A stretch of 64,000 nucleotides of DNA from Narthecium ossifragum (Eukaryota; Streptophyta; Magnoliopsida; Dioscoreales; Nartheciaceae), in assembly GCA_963920575.1 (NCBI GenBank), contig OY986974.1, positions 22,055,042 through 22,119,041 of the forward strand, written 5' to 3'. A program made the position numbers and the translations under genes. Numbering within the stretch: position 1 is the first letter of the stretch; every line of letters begins with the position of its first letter. The notes beneath the pieces are model-generated. The model was given only the letters and a program-made list of their open reading frames with translations. It did no database searches and was not told the origin of the DNA. Positions 12,404 through 50,194 of the stretch are shown here, one piece after another.

Positions 12404-13139
12404 ATACGCGTGGACTTATAGGACATGCGTACAACCAGGTTTAGTACGCACAACACAGGATTATATTTCCATTCCTGTGATGTTTTAACTCGCTTATCTG
12501 ATACTGGACTTGGTAGTAATTACTGTATAAGAGACTTGTCACTGTCGATCACGAAGTCTTCGAGGCTTTAGGGATATGCTTCAGGTAGACGCTTAGCATG
12601 TGCAGCTTTTGTCAAGCTATCAGTTTCAGGAGTCTATGTTAGATACATAGCTGATAGTAGAATAATGTTGATCTGTTAGTCTGCTGAATCCAAGCAAACT
12701 CTTCTCCTGCAATACCTCTTTCAGTTACAACTAGATCAACCTATGGAGATCGGTTAAGTTTCACAATTTCTACCAAGGGAGCACTCTTGCCACAGCCAAA
12801 AGGCCAATAAGCCACGGACTGAAGTTCTGTTTAAATACAAGGTGATTAGTTACTGGTATTTTGCAAGGGATGTGGCACATTATGAATTGCTCTCACATGC
12901 TCCATAAACATTATTAGTCAGCATCAACTTGAGAACACGTTGAGGAAAAACAAGAACATAAAATACTTATACCATATGAAATTTGGCGATATTAATCCGA
13001 TACATGGTGTTCCAGCAACACACATCTAGTAATAAAAGTGCTTTTGAACATATATAAGCATCATCCGAAGGGAAATACAGCCAACAAGACTAAAAAGGAA
13101 GTCTTGCTTTAGCTAGATTATTTTTGTGCAGAAGATGAG
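12404..13139. other. Convergent 3' region between DMC1 and the TSJT1-like gene
   Basis: 736 bp between two stop codons facing each other. It must hold the 3' untranslated regions and polyadenylation sites of both genes. No ORF of interest and no repeat was recognised. AATAAA-like stretches occur but I could not assign a poly(A) site. Confidence 0.5.
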
Positions 13140-15210
13140 TTAAAATTGGGACCAGTTAGCAGCACTGCCCACCCTTGGCATTGAAGTATCCTTCTTAGTT
13201 TGGGCATCGACCTTGTAGGTAGCACCACACACTTGGCCCTGGCTATCCACCCTTGGCACAGGCTTCAACTCGTGTAGAGGATGCTCGTAACTCTGCAGCC
13301 CTCGGGCTGTTGTGAAGAAGCAGCCTTCAAAACATGACCATGAAAGCAAATGAGATCCAATGTAGACTATAAATGTAAATTGGCAACCAATTGAAAATTC
13401 TTCAGTGATACCTTTTGGGAATGGTGCAAATGATTTCCCGCATCCCTTCTTGACGAGCTCGACATCATCAGAGAGGACGAGATGATCTTCAGAATCAACT
13501 CCCCAGAAAAAGGGTACACTTCCATCAGCATCCTGACATCAAAGAGAAATTACATTAGCTTCTAGACTTGCAGATCGATGGGGTCCAGACGCATTTTTGG
13601 CATCACCATGCAATTAATTGCTCCTAAGAGTATGGCTGCACCAATAACTACTGAAGTATACACCAGCAAATAAGTAAAATCTCTGCTAACTTCATGGCTT
13701 GTAGGAGGAAATAACAGACATAACCATAAACCTAGATCCAACTTCGGAGTTCAGTTCACAAATCCAACTTTCCAAATGCCAGTGTCACATGTTGTAACTA
13801 AAATGGTATGTTACCACCATGGGGCATATGGAATAGAGGCTGTCAATGAAAAAGTTCTTGACACAATGACTAACCAACCTGCATCCTAGTTTATATTCCT
13901 CATTACTTTGCTCAGTTGTGTCCTATAATATCCATGAAACAAAAAGAACAGAGACTAGTTGAATGAGGAACTCACAGCGGCGACAAAGGTAGACTTTGCC
14001 GAACAGTCATAGAGAATAAATGCAAATTTCCCCTGGAGGTCTCTCACAACCTGATCTGCAGGGTAAGGCCCTCGATCTCTTAAGGTTCTGTAGGCTTCAA
14101 TCACTATGAAGACCTCGTTGGCAACCTTGTTCAGCCCATACTGTTGCTTCAAAAGGGCAATGTTTTCAATGTGCCCATGAAACAAGCAGAATATGTCATT
14201 AACGACAGCAAACAATCTGCAAGACAATGCGCACCGCAACAATAAGACAACAGAGAATAGATGGATGTGCACAATTGATACCATGAGAATGCAAACAAAT
14301 CAAGAAACAGATGAAGGTTCATAAACACGGAAACACACAGAAGGCAAAATGAACACAAAAGAATTTGAATGTAGAAGATTCAACTGCTGAAAAAAAAAAG
14401 TCTACCATAACAAAGATGCCATCGAGGCAATTAATGCCAAGTAAATTCCTATCAAATCAGCAAAAAATCAAGCACTTCATAGAGCAGACCCAAAAAGATT
14501 AATATCCCAAAATTCTAACATTTTGACTGTAAAAAATCCAAGTTTTTACCAATATTTTCGCTTCGAAGATAATTTGGGCCATGCCAATTTCAACACATAA
14601 AAAAAACCAATAAAAAATCTAATGCCACATTAATAATAAAAACCAAATTACAGACAAATACCAAAAAATCACCACTAAACAACCACCCAAAATCTAGATT
14701 ATTTCTAAAGAGACATCACATCTAGATTTCTATCAGACTCTTTCTTCATATTTTCATCTCGAACAAGATCTAACGCATTCCTATTTCACCAACAAAATAA
14801 AAAAAAATCTCAGATCTAACCCAAACTTATCAGAAAAGGAAAAAGAAATTCAAAAAAAAAAAAAAACAGAAAGATCTTAGCAATGCGGATCAACGATAAA
14901 CAAAAAATTAAACTTTATAACACCCCACCAAATATTTAAAGCCTGTTTCCGATCCAAAGCCATAAAAGTAGATTCCACTTCTCAGATTGGACAAACTTAA
15001 AAAAAAAGCGCACCTTGGAAGAAGAGGGTTCTGGTTCTCCGAAGAGTAAGCCATGGATCCAAGTGATCCAAGGCTTACGCTAACCGCACTCTCCCTCGCC
15101 GCCACGAAACCCTCCACCACCGCAGCCGCACCGCAGCCGGAAACGTCATCCTCCGCCGCGCGCAGGCCCTCCGGGCTCTTCGCCACCTGCCGATCCAGCA
15201 CAGCCAACAT
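13140..15210 (-). CDS. TSJT1 / aluminium-induced-type protein with YGL and LRDR motifs
   Basis: Four exons (15210-15014, 14216-13976, 13532-13412, 13324-13140) encode 247 aa, the usual family length (about 250). The protein shows the two family signatures, QYGLNK (YGL at 92-94) and TLRDRGPYP (LRDR at 111-114). It also has the conserved DGSVPFFWGVDSEDHLVLSD and CFFTTARGLQSYEHPL. The fold is related to the class II glutamine amidotransferase (N-terminal nucleophile) domain, but the chain starts MLAVLDRQ with no cysteine at position 2, so amidotransferase activity is not expected. Members are known as stem-specific protein TSJT1 or aluminium-induced proteins, and many respond to sugar starvation, hormones or metals. 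The biochemical role is unknown. Splice sites are canonical. Exon 1 is GC-rich, in contrast with AT-rich introns. Confidence 0.93.
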
Positions 15211-15289
15211 CTCTCCAACTAAGACTAATCTCTCGATGTGATGATGAAGATGGTTTGATCTCTCTCCAAACTGTTCTCCTCGGACCTCT

Positions 15290-15475
15290 TCTTATAGAAT
15301 AGCGTCCAACTTTTATTCCAAAACTACCCTCCGTTTTAACTCGATATTACTTTATATTATAGTTGGTCAAACCGTAAATGTTGTAGACAGTAAGGGTAAT
15401 TAAGATGCTTCTTTGCTTGGACAAAAAGACGGGACGAAGACAACGAACCGCCAAAGTGAACCACATACGTGGTGG
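15290..15475 (-). promoter_or_regulatory. Candidate promoter of the TSJT1-like gene
   Basis: On the minus strand a TATA-like ATTCTATAAG lies at about 15291-15300, some 85 bp upstream of the start codon. Further upstream are a W-box-type TTGACC (near 15363-15368) and an ACGTG core within CCACGTATGTGG (15461-15472), the core bound by bZIP/ABRE factors. Such elements would fit a stress-inducible gene. This is motif matching only. Confidence 0.3.
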
Positions 15476-15479
15476 AGTG

Positions 15480-17750
15480 GGACCCACAGAAAAGGATTTT
15501 AGTAGTGGATAATAAGAATCATAAGATGATGCAATTTAAGATCTCTAACCAATAGGATTCATGCACATGGCATGCCTAAGGCAGGGTTATTTAACTCGGG
15601 TTTAGTTTGCAGTCGTGATTTGGCGTGCTTTTATTATTTAACTCGGGTTTAGTATTTTAGGGGGGTTAAATGTGGAAGACATAAATAAAGGTTGGTGTGT
15701 CGAGGGCCTTAAGGCTTATCCAAAGGCGCAGTCCACGTCATGGTGATTTGGATGGGTAATAACAAAGATTAGTAATTGCTTTCCCTTCTTATCTTCAACG
15801 TTAAATTATACTTTAATAACCACTAGTGTAAGGAATTAGCGTTCTAATATTATCATCTTTAAAAATCATATAAATATACTCCTAACTTTGAAATCTTTAC
15901 GGTTTAGTTTCAGACGTTAAGCTGAGTCACGAAAAATCTCACGCAAGAGAAAGATCCCACGAATCCATGGGCTACCACCCTATGCTATTCCCCGTTGCTG
16001 TTGGGGTTCCTCTAGTCTTGGAAGTCCTTTGTGCTAAAAATCAAGTTTTTTATAGTAATGATTCCCTCTCCCGTGCCCTAGGGTTTATTATAGTGATGGT
16101 CCCCTACCATATCGTCTCCATGTCTCCAGACATTACTTATGTTTTTTATAATGATGGCCCTGGATGGATAAATGGAAATGTGCTTTATTCTCATCACTCA
16201 CTCACCGACTAATGATGTCACCGACCTGTGATGGGTTGCTTTTTACTCTAATCTAGCATGTCCAGCATGTAGTTGTTTCTTACTCTCCTCTACATAGATG
16301 GCTCCGTGGTATGTTTTTGTGTCGTTGCAGAGAGTTTTTAGTGTGTCTTGACTGCTATCATTAGCGTACAATGTTTTAGTGGGTAACTTAGTATGTCTTG
16401 ACAACTATCTATATATACTGATTAGATCATCGTCTGCTAGCATGTATATGAACCTATTTATGTTACTGATTACTGATTAAATCATTATGTTACTGATGTA
16501 GTATGACGATTGAATTCACAATCGTTATGTTGGTTGTGTCATTTGTGTTGATTGTATCAGTAACACCAATGTATCGGCTGATTGTATCATCCGTATTAGT
16601 TACATTGTAGGGTTGCATCTGTAGGCAATGTAACACCAATGTAACATTGCTAGTTTGTACATCATATGGACAAGTCCGGAGAAGTGTTCAAAGGATGTGA
16701 ATTACTCTGCCACATGTTTGATCTTTCTAGATAGCGGAACTTTGTAAAAGGAAAAACAAATAAATAAATATCATATTTATTTTTTTAATAAGTCTCTACT
16801 GTCCGTCACCCTCTGTTTATTAGAACCACGTAGGTAAAAATTAAGAAACCAATTTAAGATGAAAAAGAAAGTCCAAGAATGCCTTTATAAATAAAGTCCA
16901 ATTTGTTTGCATGATACCACAATTTAGTCAACAATTCATATAAACAAAAGTTGAATAAAATTTAATGACTTTAATTTTGAAGAATATTTCGGATTTAGAA
17001 TCAATTTAGAAAACTATTCCAATGTGGGACCTGATCTGTTGATTTGACCAATTTGAACCAACGAACGGCGTCCGAGGATGCTCCTTATCCAATGTTTCCT
17101 TCTTGTCGTTGAGCCATTAACTAACTACACCCAAATTTCGAGGGTCCTTTGTTTGGAAAATAGTAACACCGTCGGTTTTCACTTTCTATGTTCTTTCTTC
17201 AGTGATATATGTCCTATAATTTATAGAAAATGCATTGGATTTAGAATGCTATTCTGTAATTTATAGTAATAAATGTATTTGATTTGGAACGTTGTTTGGT
17301 GCTTTTTTTTCCCCGCCTTTTCATATTTTTTGAGAAAAGACTGAAAACATCAATTTGGTATTTTCATACTTCCTAGAAAATAGGTCTCCTATTGTGATTG
17401 AGCAACCATTCCCCTGTCTAATCATGGAGATCAAAATTACAGTCCTATCAAGAGAGATCACAATTCCAGGAAGATAAAAAGACCAGCTGAAAGAGACATT
17501 GATATTTGAAGGTATGTTGGCTCTGGAGCTCTCCAGGTGATTTCTTTCGACAATATAAGCCCAAACATCTGATAAGAACATTTGCACCAAACTGAATCAT
17601 ATTTGTGTACAAAAAAGGCAAAAATTTAGGTAGACAAAGAACATTAAGAGGAAACAGTTTGTGAGAATACCATTAAAGGGGTGCAAAACAAGCCTTTACA
17701 TCTACAGGAAAAAAAGCTGATTCCAAGGGTGCTGAAAATTACACCCTCAA
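15480..17750. other. Non-coding intergenic stretch between TSJT1-like gene and SPIRRIG-like gene
   Basis: About 2.3 kb, AT-rich. It contains a short direct repeat (TTATTTAACTCGGGTTTAGT near 15586 and 15634). It also has degenerate GATTGTATCAGTAACACCAATGTA-like repeats between about 16370 and 16650, and a diffuse duplication (TAATTTATAG...GGATTTAGAA) near 17215-17290. Short ORFs such as 15967-16212 have no recognisable similarity. No RNA gene seen. Confidence 0.5.
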
Positions 17751-18233
17751 AGAATGAAACACAGTAAACAGTGCATGTAAATTAATTGAGTGTTCATCAA
17801 CCCCGACCCCGACCAATCGACATACTTCATTCCTAACCCGAGAAGATGTTCTATACTTAAATCTATACAAAATTTACATGCAATGTTTACCACCTATTTA
17901 CACCCAAAAAAAGTGGGTAAACAAGCAAGTAATGCACAACATACAATCAAACTGCATCCCCTGCTCACCATATTCTTATCAAAAAAATCACCTTGCATTC
18001 CTTTGCATTGCTATAAGTTGACGAGCTGTTAGCAGTGATAATAAATACCTCCCTCTAGTCGTCGGTTATCCTGTCATTAGCATATTAGAGCTCCGAGTAG
18101 CCTTCGGCGGAATTCGTGCATGGTTTTATCCTCTCGAGGCCAGCCCTTGTCACGCTCTTTGTAGGCGAACACAACCCCAGGAGCCACAAAGTAAGAAATT
18201 ACCGCAAAATTACGGCTGCCAAAATCATTAACC

Positions 18234-43780
<25,547 letters not shown>

Positions 43781-44091
43781 CGCCGCCTTCCTCGATGACT
43801 GGAACATGGCGCGGTCCTCATCCGAAGACCACTACCTCCCAACTCCGCCAATACCCGCCCGAAACCTAGATCCACCTCTCCAGCCCCGCTCCAACGCCAA
43901 GATCGATCGAATGGGACTGGGGGTTTCTATACGATCCGTTCACGACTTTATCGATTATGATCGACTCTTCTATGCAAAATTCAAGATGAAAACGGGCAGA
44001 GAGATCAAGAACCCCAGTTGATTTAATGGAACTTTAATGATGGATTCCAGATTATTTTGGAGCCCTAGAGAGAGGTTGGATGTGGCGCTGG

Positions 44092-44130
44092 GTCTCTTCT
44101 TTCTCTCTCTTCTCTCTCTTCTCTCTCTCC
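44092..44130 (-). promoter_or_regulatory. GA/CT tract upstream of the SPIRRIG-like gene
   Basis: On the minus strand this is a GAGAGAGAGAAGAGAGAGAAG-type run about 310 bp upstream of the start codon. GA-repeat tracts in plant promoters and 5' UTRs are bound by BBR/BPC factors. It probably lies in the core promoter or the leader of the gene. Confidence 0.45.
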
Positions 44131-44929
44131 GTGTCAGAGACGCTCCGGTCGGACGCGCTCTCTCCTTCGCGGCGCGCTATATCGTTGTTTGCACCAGTGC
44201 CACGTCGGATTATAGCCGATCTTGCCACGTGGTCGTAACGCGGTAGGGAACGAAGGCCGGGCGCTAACGGGCTCCGGATGCAATTTCACTTCGGATCCAG
44301 AAAAACCAAAAAACCTCCATTAGCTGCTCAAAAATCTGTCGAATTATTTCCTTATTAAATGAATTTGATAAGAAAATACGGTAGGCTTAAAATAAGTTAC
44401 CATAATATCGTTACTTAATTAGATGCTAATATATTCTTGGATCCGGATTCGGATCTCGTGTGATCCGACTCGTCGACAACCAGAGTAGACGTGCTAGCCT
44501 CTACGACTGGCGTACAGCTTCCTGTGGATGAGCTCTTCCGTTCTATGGCACATACTGCATTAAGATTCCTGTTAGAATCAAGTCAGAATACGCATCATGA
44601 ATCGAATCTCAAAGCCGGTCGTGTCATCGATCTAGACCCGGTGAACGATACGCAGCAAATGCACGATATTGGTTATTAGTCTAACGTAAAATGGCGGGTT
44701 TTCGGTTTTTCTATTGTTTGGTGGAAAATGTGAGGGAAGCTTGTCTTGTTGCAGTCACCGCCGGTGAATACGCGCGCCGCTGCTTATTTTGGTCTCCTGC
44801 TTATTTGAAAACTTTGATTAATTATATTTACAAAGTATCAAATTGGGCAAGAAATCCTTGTGTATCCAGATTTTGGTATATTCATTTTCCTATTTGTGAT
44901 AGAATAAAGTTTTTTTACACATGTCAGTT

Positions 44930-45135
44930 GATTGGTAGCGAGGTACCGATTAATTGATCTATTCTATCAGTAATAAAAATATCAATAGATTAGATCAAGA
45001 AATCGTTATCTCACTACCAATCCGATCATTGGTACATTCAATCGATAGTGAGGTACCGACTGATTGATCTATTCCACCGATAGTGAGATACCGATGAATT
45101 AGAACAATCAGTCGGTACCTCACTACTGATTAAAC
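44930..45135. repeat. Degenerate repeats of an ATCGGTACCTCACT-like unit
   Basis: The stretch alternates sense and inverted forms of a unit like GATAGTGAGRTACCGATKRATT about every 30-60 bp (for example 44936-44955, 45040-45065, 45078-45100 and 45105-45135). Related degenerate units occur at 46430-46720 and at about 11490-11582 in a DMC1 intron. No TE termini or ORF were recognised. Confidence 0.45.
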
Positions 45136-46425
45136 CGCTTGTGTAACATACATGATTTCGACCATGCACATAAATACAATGCATGTTTCCCTTGTTATAG
45201 ACATGTTTAGTTTGTTGCCCCAAATACACACCACATTTATTATTAATGGGGCCGTTTAGTTGCTTATATGGGTAGTAGAGTTGTCTCATACATCTGATAA
45301 TTATACAGCATCGAACGCTACTATAGTGCAAACCAACGTATAACCTAATGAACTTTGTCACTTACTCCATGACGCGCCAGACCGGTCCTGTACTTATCTT
45401 GGTGTCATATGGCAACAATGACTTATTACCTATATGGTACTTGAGAGGTAACTTCACGTGGTGTGGCGTAATGAAGACCCCCCCACCCCACCCCACCCCA
45501 TTATAGTGGTTTGGTCAAAAGGTACAATAGCTTATGAGACAAGACCAACCTCATGTTTCTTCTAATTATAGGCCCCCTAAACTATCATACTTTTCAGTAA
45601 AGAAAAGGCTCTAATCCACCAACCCCAATACATTGCCAAAACATAGGCTCATGCGATTGGTACAATGTCATTAGTCCCAATTGCTTTTGAATAAAGCCTT
45701 CCTATGGTATATTGGATACATCTTGGAAACAAAGGGGGGCGGGCGGGGGTTTGTGGCACCGTGAATGTGTACCCGATCAATGATGACGTGGGCGTGGACG
45801 GCGTGAACGGACCCGCTGACCGGGTCACATTGCTGGGTCAAAAAGTGATCACGTTGGCCGGCGTTACCAAATCTTGACTTTGTACCTGGTGACTCGCATT
45901 AGGCCTTTTATTTAACGTGTAGATAATGTATAATTAGCTAACATTTTAAGGACCTTGAACTTGGATTCTAGAACATTTTTTGTTTTTGGCATATAAAATT
46001 GCCGTGTCATAACAAAAATATCTCGTTCGAGTTTTTGTCTGATCTCGCTATTTCCATTTTTTCCTCTTGATTGCATTTGAATATTGTATGTATTTTAACA
46101 TGACAACTATTGATTGCTATGCTGGTTGAAATATACTCGCGGCAAAGACTAATATGTATAGTACGGACACGATGTCTATATCAGCACAAATAAGTGTTAA
46201 TTCAAAAATGGTTTGCATTCAGGGGTTTAAACCCCCCTTTATTCTAAAAAAATTAAAAAATGGAAAGGGTCTTCTTTTATGTAAACACCCCGCCCCATAT
46301 TATGATTATTTTGAAAAAAATCCTCCATCTTATTGATAAATATAACGGGAAATTGATGATAAATCCATTTCGATGAAATTATTTATTCCTTAGTCCATCT
46401 ATAATTTTATAAGACAGTTATTTCA
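45136..46425. other. Non-coding stretch with G/C-run motifs
   Basis: No gene was recognised in about 1.3 kb. It includes a C-run segment at 45478-45499 and a G-run segment at about 45734-45749; otherwise it is AT-rich unique-looking sequence. Short ORFs are random in length. Confidence 0.45.
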
Positions 46426-46429
46426 TCGC

Positions 46430-46720
46430 TGATTTGTGTACATGCCGATTACACATGCCACGATCAGTAATCAAACTACCGATTCTATTATCTATTTCAT
46501 CGGTAATGGGCTACCGATGGGATCGATGAAGCTATCGCTAGTGGGCTACCGATACATTCAAGCAGAAGTCCACCACCGATTCTTTCATCTATCCTATCGA
46601 TGGGATAGATAAACATATCGATAGTGGGATACTGATACATTCAATCGTTAGTTAAGTATCAATTCTTTCATCTATCTTATTTACTTGTCCATTTGCACCA
46701 ATCTTTATTCTTTCATCTAA
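46430..46720. repeat. Second block of degenerate ATCGATAG/GGGCTACCGAT repeats
   Basis: Alternating motifs such as TCGGTAATGGGCTACCGAT, ATCGCTAGTGGGCTACCGAT and ATCGATAGTGGGATACTGAT recur at 30-60 bp intervals with CATTCAA and TTCTTTCATCTATC spacers. Same flavour as the block at 44930-45135. Confidence 0.5.
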
Positions 46721-46799
46721 CGAAAGATTATAGTTTGTTATGATAATTTATTTTCTAAACTGCATTCAGAAAAATCGATTTATTTACGCATTTTGCCAT

Positions 46800-47830
46800 T
46801 GGCTTGGGTTTTCCGGCGAACTCACTCTCAGCTCCGGCCACCACCCCAACACCATATCCATCTCTCACCTCATTCCCCTCTCCCTCTTCTCTGCCCTATG
46901 TCCTTCTCCACAACCCCACCCCTCTCTCTGACCTCGCAGCCACCTACATCACCGTCCCAGCGAAGCCACACCTCTGGCAAGCTCATCCACTCCAGAGAAC
47001 TCGCTCAACGCCGGCCATCCAAGCTCCCACCGACCTCTCCTCCTCTTCTCCTTCCCCGGCGAAGCTGCAGCCACCCGCGGCACCTCCTTCTCCTATCCAT
47101 GGCCGTCTCGACCTCCCCAAAGATCCCCTACGCCAGTGACGACCTTCCCTGCCAACCGCTGCTCCGACCCCCGTGCTCTTCCTTCAGTGCAGCCGCATCC
47201 ATCTCCTCCCTAGCACCGGTCGACGACTCCGACGCCGCCAACGACACCTCCGAGACCCCCCAACGTCGACGACGATCTACATCGGCGTCCACGATCTCAA
47301 CCCCGAGCTCGCCCGCCGCCCGAGCCCCTCCATCTCCTCCGGATCCGACAGCGCCAACGCCCCCCCGTCTTCCTCGACGGCGCCCATCGACACCTCAACT
47401 CCGTCGTTGCCGTCCATTATCTACAACGACTCCAACCTCGTCCTGATCCCGTCACCCTCTCCCAATCGAAACCTTGACGCTGTGCCCAGCTCGCTGCCCG
47501 AGCTCCTCGCAGATCCAGCGCCGCCACTCCTTAAACCCACCACCTGGGACCGTCTGTCTCATCCGAAACTAGCAACCCCCGCGTCCCCTTCTTCTCCGAC
47601 AACGCCTCGATGCCGCCTGACCTCCCTTCTCGCCAAGATCTTCCCCGAGCCCCTGCCTTTGTCGGAACCCGGCGCCGTCCCCGCTCAGCATCGCCGCCTC
47701 CGGCACCATCCAGCACCAGATCCAAAGCCGTTCACCCGCCGCGACCCTCCTCTAACCTCTACCCGATGAGATCCGCTGCTCCGGGCACTTCCCTTGCTAG
47801 CGCTCTCCCAGAGCTGGCTTAACCAAGCCA
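46800..47830 (+). other. GC-rich Pro/Ser-coding block, unidentified
   Basis: About 1 kb of GC-rich sequence is open in overlapping plus-strand frames (46793-47446, 47173-47769), each rich in Pro, Ser, Thr and Arg. No domain is recognisable. One stretch (from about 47280: YIGVHDLNPELARRPS) reads slightly more protein-like than its alternatives, but the frame is neither complete nor flanked by clear splice sites. It may be a captured or decayed gene exon, or a CpG-rich promoter-like island. Confidence 0.3.
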
Positions 47831-49390
47831 AGTAGCTGGGACCTAATCTAACCAGATCAGATCAGATCCGATTTAATACAGCCCAGATTGATCCACTTCT
47901 GATGTGATCAGATCCAATCCAGCCAAATCGAGCCACCAGCCAGATCTTAACCATATCAAGCATCTCTACCCTCCTCTAGCCTCGCAGGCATCCCCTGACC
48001 TCCTCAACCAAGGGGGAGGGCAAAGTGACGGTGATGGCAGTGGAGGGCGTCGGCTCGGGACAGCCTGGGGCGGAGCCAGAGCAAGCCATGACAAAGGTGT
48101 CCCGACTTGTTGGTAAGCCATGGGCAAGCCGGCGGAAAAAATAGGAAAAATGCCGGAAAAAGTTTGAAGATAGGAGAAAATATGGAAGAAAATATAGGAA
48201 ATACATGGGAAATCATGGAAAATATGATAAAAATTGAAAGTGTATTTTAAGTGGCTTACAACAGAAATGGAGAAGGAGGGGCGGCGAATAAGTAATGGAA
48301 AGTGGAAAATAGATGGTGGAAATTGACAATTTGGGGGGGTTGCGATCAATTTGGGTTGGAAATTAATTTCAGGCCCAGCTTGATCAGAGCTCGGCTCGTT
48401 TACACCCCTAGCGACGGAGAAGGAGGGGCGACGAATAAGTAGTGGATAGTGGAAAGTGATAATTTTTTGCCAAGAGGACAAACTTGATTATAGACATTTT
48501 TAATCAAAATTGATTTAAAAGATACAACAATACAAGGAATTTGTAAGTGTATGTTATGAGATTGGATCGCTCGTAATGAGTCTCTGCTCAGAAATGGCTC
48601 AGTCAAATCAATTTGGCTCAATCTAACTTGAATTGGTTGAGATCAGCTATGATTTGAACTGCTGGCTTGATCTGCCCTACAATCTGATCGAGCTAAGTCC
48701 GATTGGCTGAAGCTGATCCTGGCTGAGTCTGGATGGTTGAATCTGAACCATATCGGATTAAGCTGGCAGGGTCAAGTCGGCCCCAATATGAAGGGCTGGA
48801 TCAAGTATGATCTGATCCCAAACAACTCAATATGGCTTAGGAGGGATCCAGATCGAGTCAAACAAGTCTAAAAGGCTCCACCCGACCAGACCAAGTGGTT
48901 GGAGAAGAAACAAGTCCGATCGAGTAAATGTGGTTACTCCGGCCTTGATCAATGGTGAGGAGGGATGGTTGGTCGTCGGTGTCGGTGGAGAAGGCGTCAT
49001 GGGAGCCTCATGGTTCGATCCCCGGGGTTGGATCATCGGTTCCGACAATGGGGACTGTGGATTCGATGGAGGCGGCAGCGGATTTGCGAGGAAGATGAGC
49101 CGCGACCCGAGGTCGCTGGCGTGGATTGGATTTGGCCCGAAGACGACATGGTAGAGGTCAGGGGGAGGAGCGGTGGTCGGATTGGAACTTAGAGGAGATC
49201 GGAAGGGCTAGAGGTGGCGCCAAGTTTTGGTGGCGCCGGGATGGTGATGGAGACTTAACAACGTGTTGCCGATGGAAGAAGGGTTGCAGGGAGGTCGGAG
49301 TTGGTGCGGTGGTGAAGTCAAATGAGGTTAGGTGGTCGGTGTTTGTGGGGTTGATGGGCTTGGTGTTGGGGATCTGAGGGGTCCCGACGA
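47831..49390. other. Repeat-like non-coding region left of the retrotransposon nest
   Basis: A 35-45 bp direct repeat (GGAGAAGGAGGGGCGRCGAATAAGTARTGG) occurs near 48267 and 48416. The stretch 48590-48830 consists of loosely repeated GGTTGAATCTGAACC / CTGATCGAGCTAAG-like words. The stretch 48920-49380 is GC-rich with short chance ORFs. No gene or complete element recognised. Confidence 0.4.
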
Positions 49391-50194
49391 TGCTGGAGAT
49401 GTGCCAGATAATAACAGGATGTCGCAGCGGAAGAGATACACAAATCACAAAGAAAGAAAAGAAAATAGTAGAAGAACACAATGATTTACGTGGAAAACCT
49501 CCCAGCAACAACTGGAAGGAAAAACCACAGGCGACGGAGGAAATCTTCACTATGAGGGAGAGATTACAAAGCCCTAACTCTAACAGAGATAAGGAGAGTC
49601 TCTCTCTAGAGTTGCCTACACTCACACCTCTCACAGTGCCCACAGAGATTACATAAATTTGCTAGAGAGGATGAATGACCCTCTAGGATCTCAAGAAGCT
49701 ATCTCTCTCTCAACTTCTTGGACTCTCACCAAACTCTAGCTCTCATAACCCTCACCAGAGCATACAAGGGAAGCACACAATAAGACCTAGAAAACCCCTA
49801 TTTATAGGCCCCAAACAGTTTAAGATCGGATTAGATCAAAACCGTCCAATTTCCCCGTCTAAAGTGTTTTGGATCGATCCAAAATGAAAACCTTGAAAAC
49901 ATGTATATAGAAACATGGTATAGATCGATCCAAATATCCACTGTAGATTTGGATCGATCCAATATGTAGAGCTGCAATCACGTCTCTGGAATGACCTTTC
50001 GGATAGATCCGAACAAGTCTAGATCGATCCAGCTTCAACTTGGATGGATCCACTGTGATCTTGGATCGATCCAAGATGCAAACAGAGCCAAAAGCGCCAA
50101 GAATTCCATCTTGGCGAATTCTCCACATCGCACCATGATTGTCTCCGCTTCCTCGCGTCGCCGCCGACTCTCATGTGGAGGAAAAAACCCAACA
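49391..50194 (-). mobile_element. Copia-type LTR (read as 3' LTR on the minus strand)
   Basis: On the minus strand it begins TGTTGGG (50194) and ends CCAGCA (49391), the TGTTGG...CCAACA type of Copia ends. Just upstream (50195-50206) is a polypurine tract, GGAAGGGGAAGC. In the transcription direction the LTR has a palindrome array (50072-49871), then a TATA box CCTATAAATAGGGG (core 49806-49799). Beyond this lies the conserved region whose complement reads ACACAATGATTTACGTGGAAAACC (49478-49501). No partner LTR is in the window. Confidence 0.7.
49871..50072 (-). promoter_or_regulatory. Array of GGATCGATCC palindromes in the Copia-type LTR
   Basis: Seven sites start at 49871, 49922, 49951, 50001, 50021, 50042 and 50063; five are exact RGATCGATCC and two have one mismatch (GGATAGATCC, GGATGGATCC). 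Several extend to TTGGATCGATCCAA. The last four are 20-21 bp apart. In the direction of transcription the array ends 65 bp before the TATA box (49806). Confidence 0.75.

Noticed and set aside
15967..16212. 81-aa plus-strand ORF
   Set aside because: No domain, no codon signature, AT-rich repeat-like surroundings; length is within chance expectation.
17321..17590. 89-aa minus-strand ORF downstream of the SPIRRIG-like gene
   Set aside because: No recognisable motif or splice context; the upstream gene already ends in a proper stop at 18234-18236.
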